Of a stretch of DNA of 64,000 bases, positions 63,631 to 64,000 are shown in pieces (positions within the stretch are counted from its first letter, which is position 1; every line of letters begins with the position of its first letter). The translations under genes and the position numbers were made by a program. The notes below the pieces were generated by a model that saw only the letters and a list, made by a program, of their open reading frames with translations, did not search any database and was not told the DNA's origin. This stretch comes from Methylomonas sp. 11b (lineage in GTDB: Bacteria; Pseudomonadota; Gammaproteobacteria; Methylococcales; Methylomonadaceae), in contig NZ_KI911557.1 in the NCBI RefSeq assembly GCF_000515215.1, positions 1,509,586 to 1,573,585 on the forward strand, read 5' to 3'.

Positions 63631-64000
63631 GCTGGGCAAGCCAGAAATGTGGGCGAATGAGGGCGGGCTTTATGGCTTAGTCATCTTCGCCCTTTTTGTT
63701 GTGCTGTTGTTTTTGTTTGGCGTGTTGTTTTTTTACGCCAGGATGCTGCCGAAGGTGTTGGATAACCATCGGTGCGACCTGGAAAAGATTATGGATATGC
63801 ACGCCAAAGAACGGTTTGAATGGGGTCGGATAACCGACTCCAGGCAACAGGAAAGCAATATACGACAACAAGAAACTAACGCAGCCATTAACGCGATGAA
63901 CATGGCAATCAACGCCATGGCTGTGGCACTTGAAAAAATCGCCCGCCGCCATCGGGCCTATGATGATGAAACGGCAGAGGTGGATGATGAGCGGGTATAA
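63614..64000 (+). CDS. Small membrane phage protein
   Basis: A 128-aa protein, start MTVVTELGKPEMW, with one TM helix (LVIFALFVVLLFLFGVLFFYA) and a helical tail rich in Gln/Asn (ESNIRQQETNAAINAMNMAIN). The gene ends exactly at the window edge. Such short-TM, coiled-tail proteins appear in phage head-tail or lysis regions; none can be named. Confidence 0.6.
   Translation: MTVVTELGKPEMWANEGGLYGLVIFALFVVLLFLFGVLFFYARMLPKVLDNHRCDLEKIMDMHAKERFEWGRITDSRQQESNIRQQETNAAINAMNMAINAMAVALEKIARRHRAYDDETAEVDDERV
63987..64000 (+). CDS. Possible start of the next phage gene (partial)
   Basis: ATGAGCGGGTATAA at 63987 is in another frame from the TAA-ended gene and could be the start of the next gene by the overlap style used throughout. 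Too short to support more. Confidence 0.2.

Larger units (their letters stand above)
41820..64000. mobile_element. dusA-integrated prophage, left part
   Basis: A leftward early operon, CI/Cro-type switch, replication genes, then terminase, portal, scaffold, capsid and cement genes in phage order. The structural gene set resembles BPP-1-like podoviruses. The left end is at dusA; the right end is outside the window. No integrase is found near the left end. Confidence 0.92.

Overview
The window reads as chromosome from a gammaproteobacterium, most likely a Methylomonas-like methanotroph. That placement is inferred from the protein flavour of the housekeeping genes and the arsenosugar-type genes; no methane-oxidation gene lies in the window. 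Positions 1-41.7 kb are host chromosome. From about 41.82 kb to the right edge is one prophage that continues past the window.

Host part, left: cutA-dsbD (copper tolerance/periplasmic disulfide reduction, with an unusually duplicated DsbD sensor domain), fxsA, a DUF2892 protein, uvrD, and a gap-pyk glycolytic pair, followed by the circularly permuted GTPase RbgA, an EEP-fold nuclease and a methyltransferase. Positions 12.1-26.9 kb hold arsenic-related genes scattered among others: a decayed PiT phosphate (arsenate) permease, arsenite methyltransferase ArsM, a TIGR04282-type transferase, a VTT/DedA-flavoprotein fusion, the radical SAM protein ArsS and a DUF3047 protein. Interspersed are a peptide transporter, malic enzyme, a MerR remnant, a VapBC-type toxin-antitoxin pair and a dead IS3-family element that sits in the remains of a vsr gene.

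Host part, right: queG, a SprA-type metalloprotease, PilZ, a thioredoxin-like membrane fusion, mrcB-lolA, and a tightly coupled four-gene operon (outer-membrane barrel, small periplasmic binding protein, hybrid histidine kinase, sigma-54 response regulator). Near the prophage are small proteins, one behind a textbook sigma-54 promoter, and a palindromic dispersed repeat.

Prophage: it interrupts dusA just after the codons for PMLD, which marks the left attachment site. The layout is lambda-like. A leftward early operon (exonuclease, DUF2303, HTH proteins, PrtN-like, many small genes) starts from a left operator region with a structured leader. CI repressor and a Cro-like protein diverge over three evenly spaced 14-bp operators, and the same operator sequence recurs at the left promoter. 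Rightward come dNMP kinase, a VapE-type primase-helicase, a large inverted-repeat region, a probable Q antiterminator, and a late promoter followed at once by a terminator. The terminase, portal, scaffold, capsid and cement genes then follow in the order of Bordetella BPP-1-like podoviruses. No integrase, lysis or tail genes are visible; they should lie to the right.
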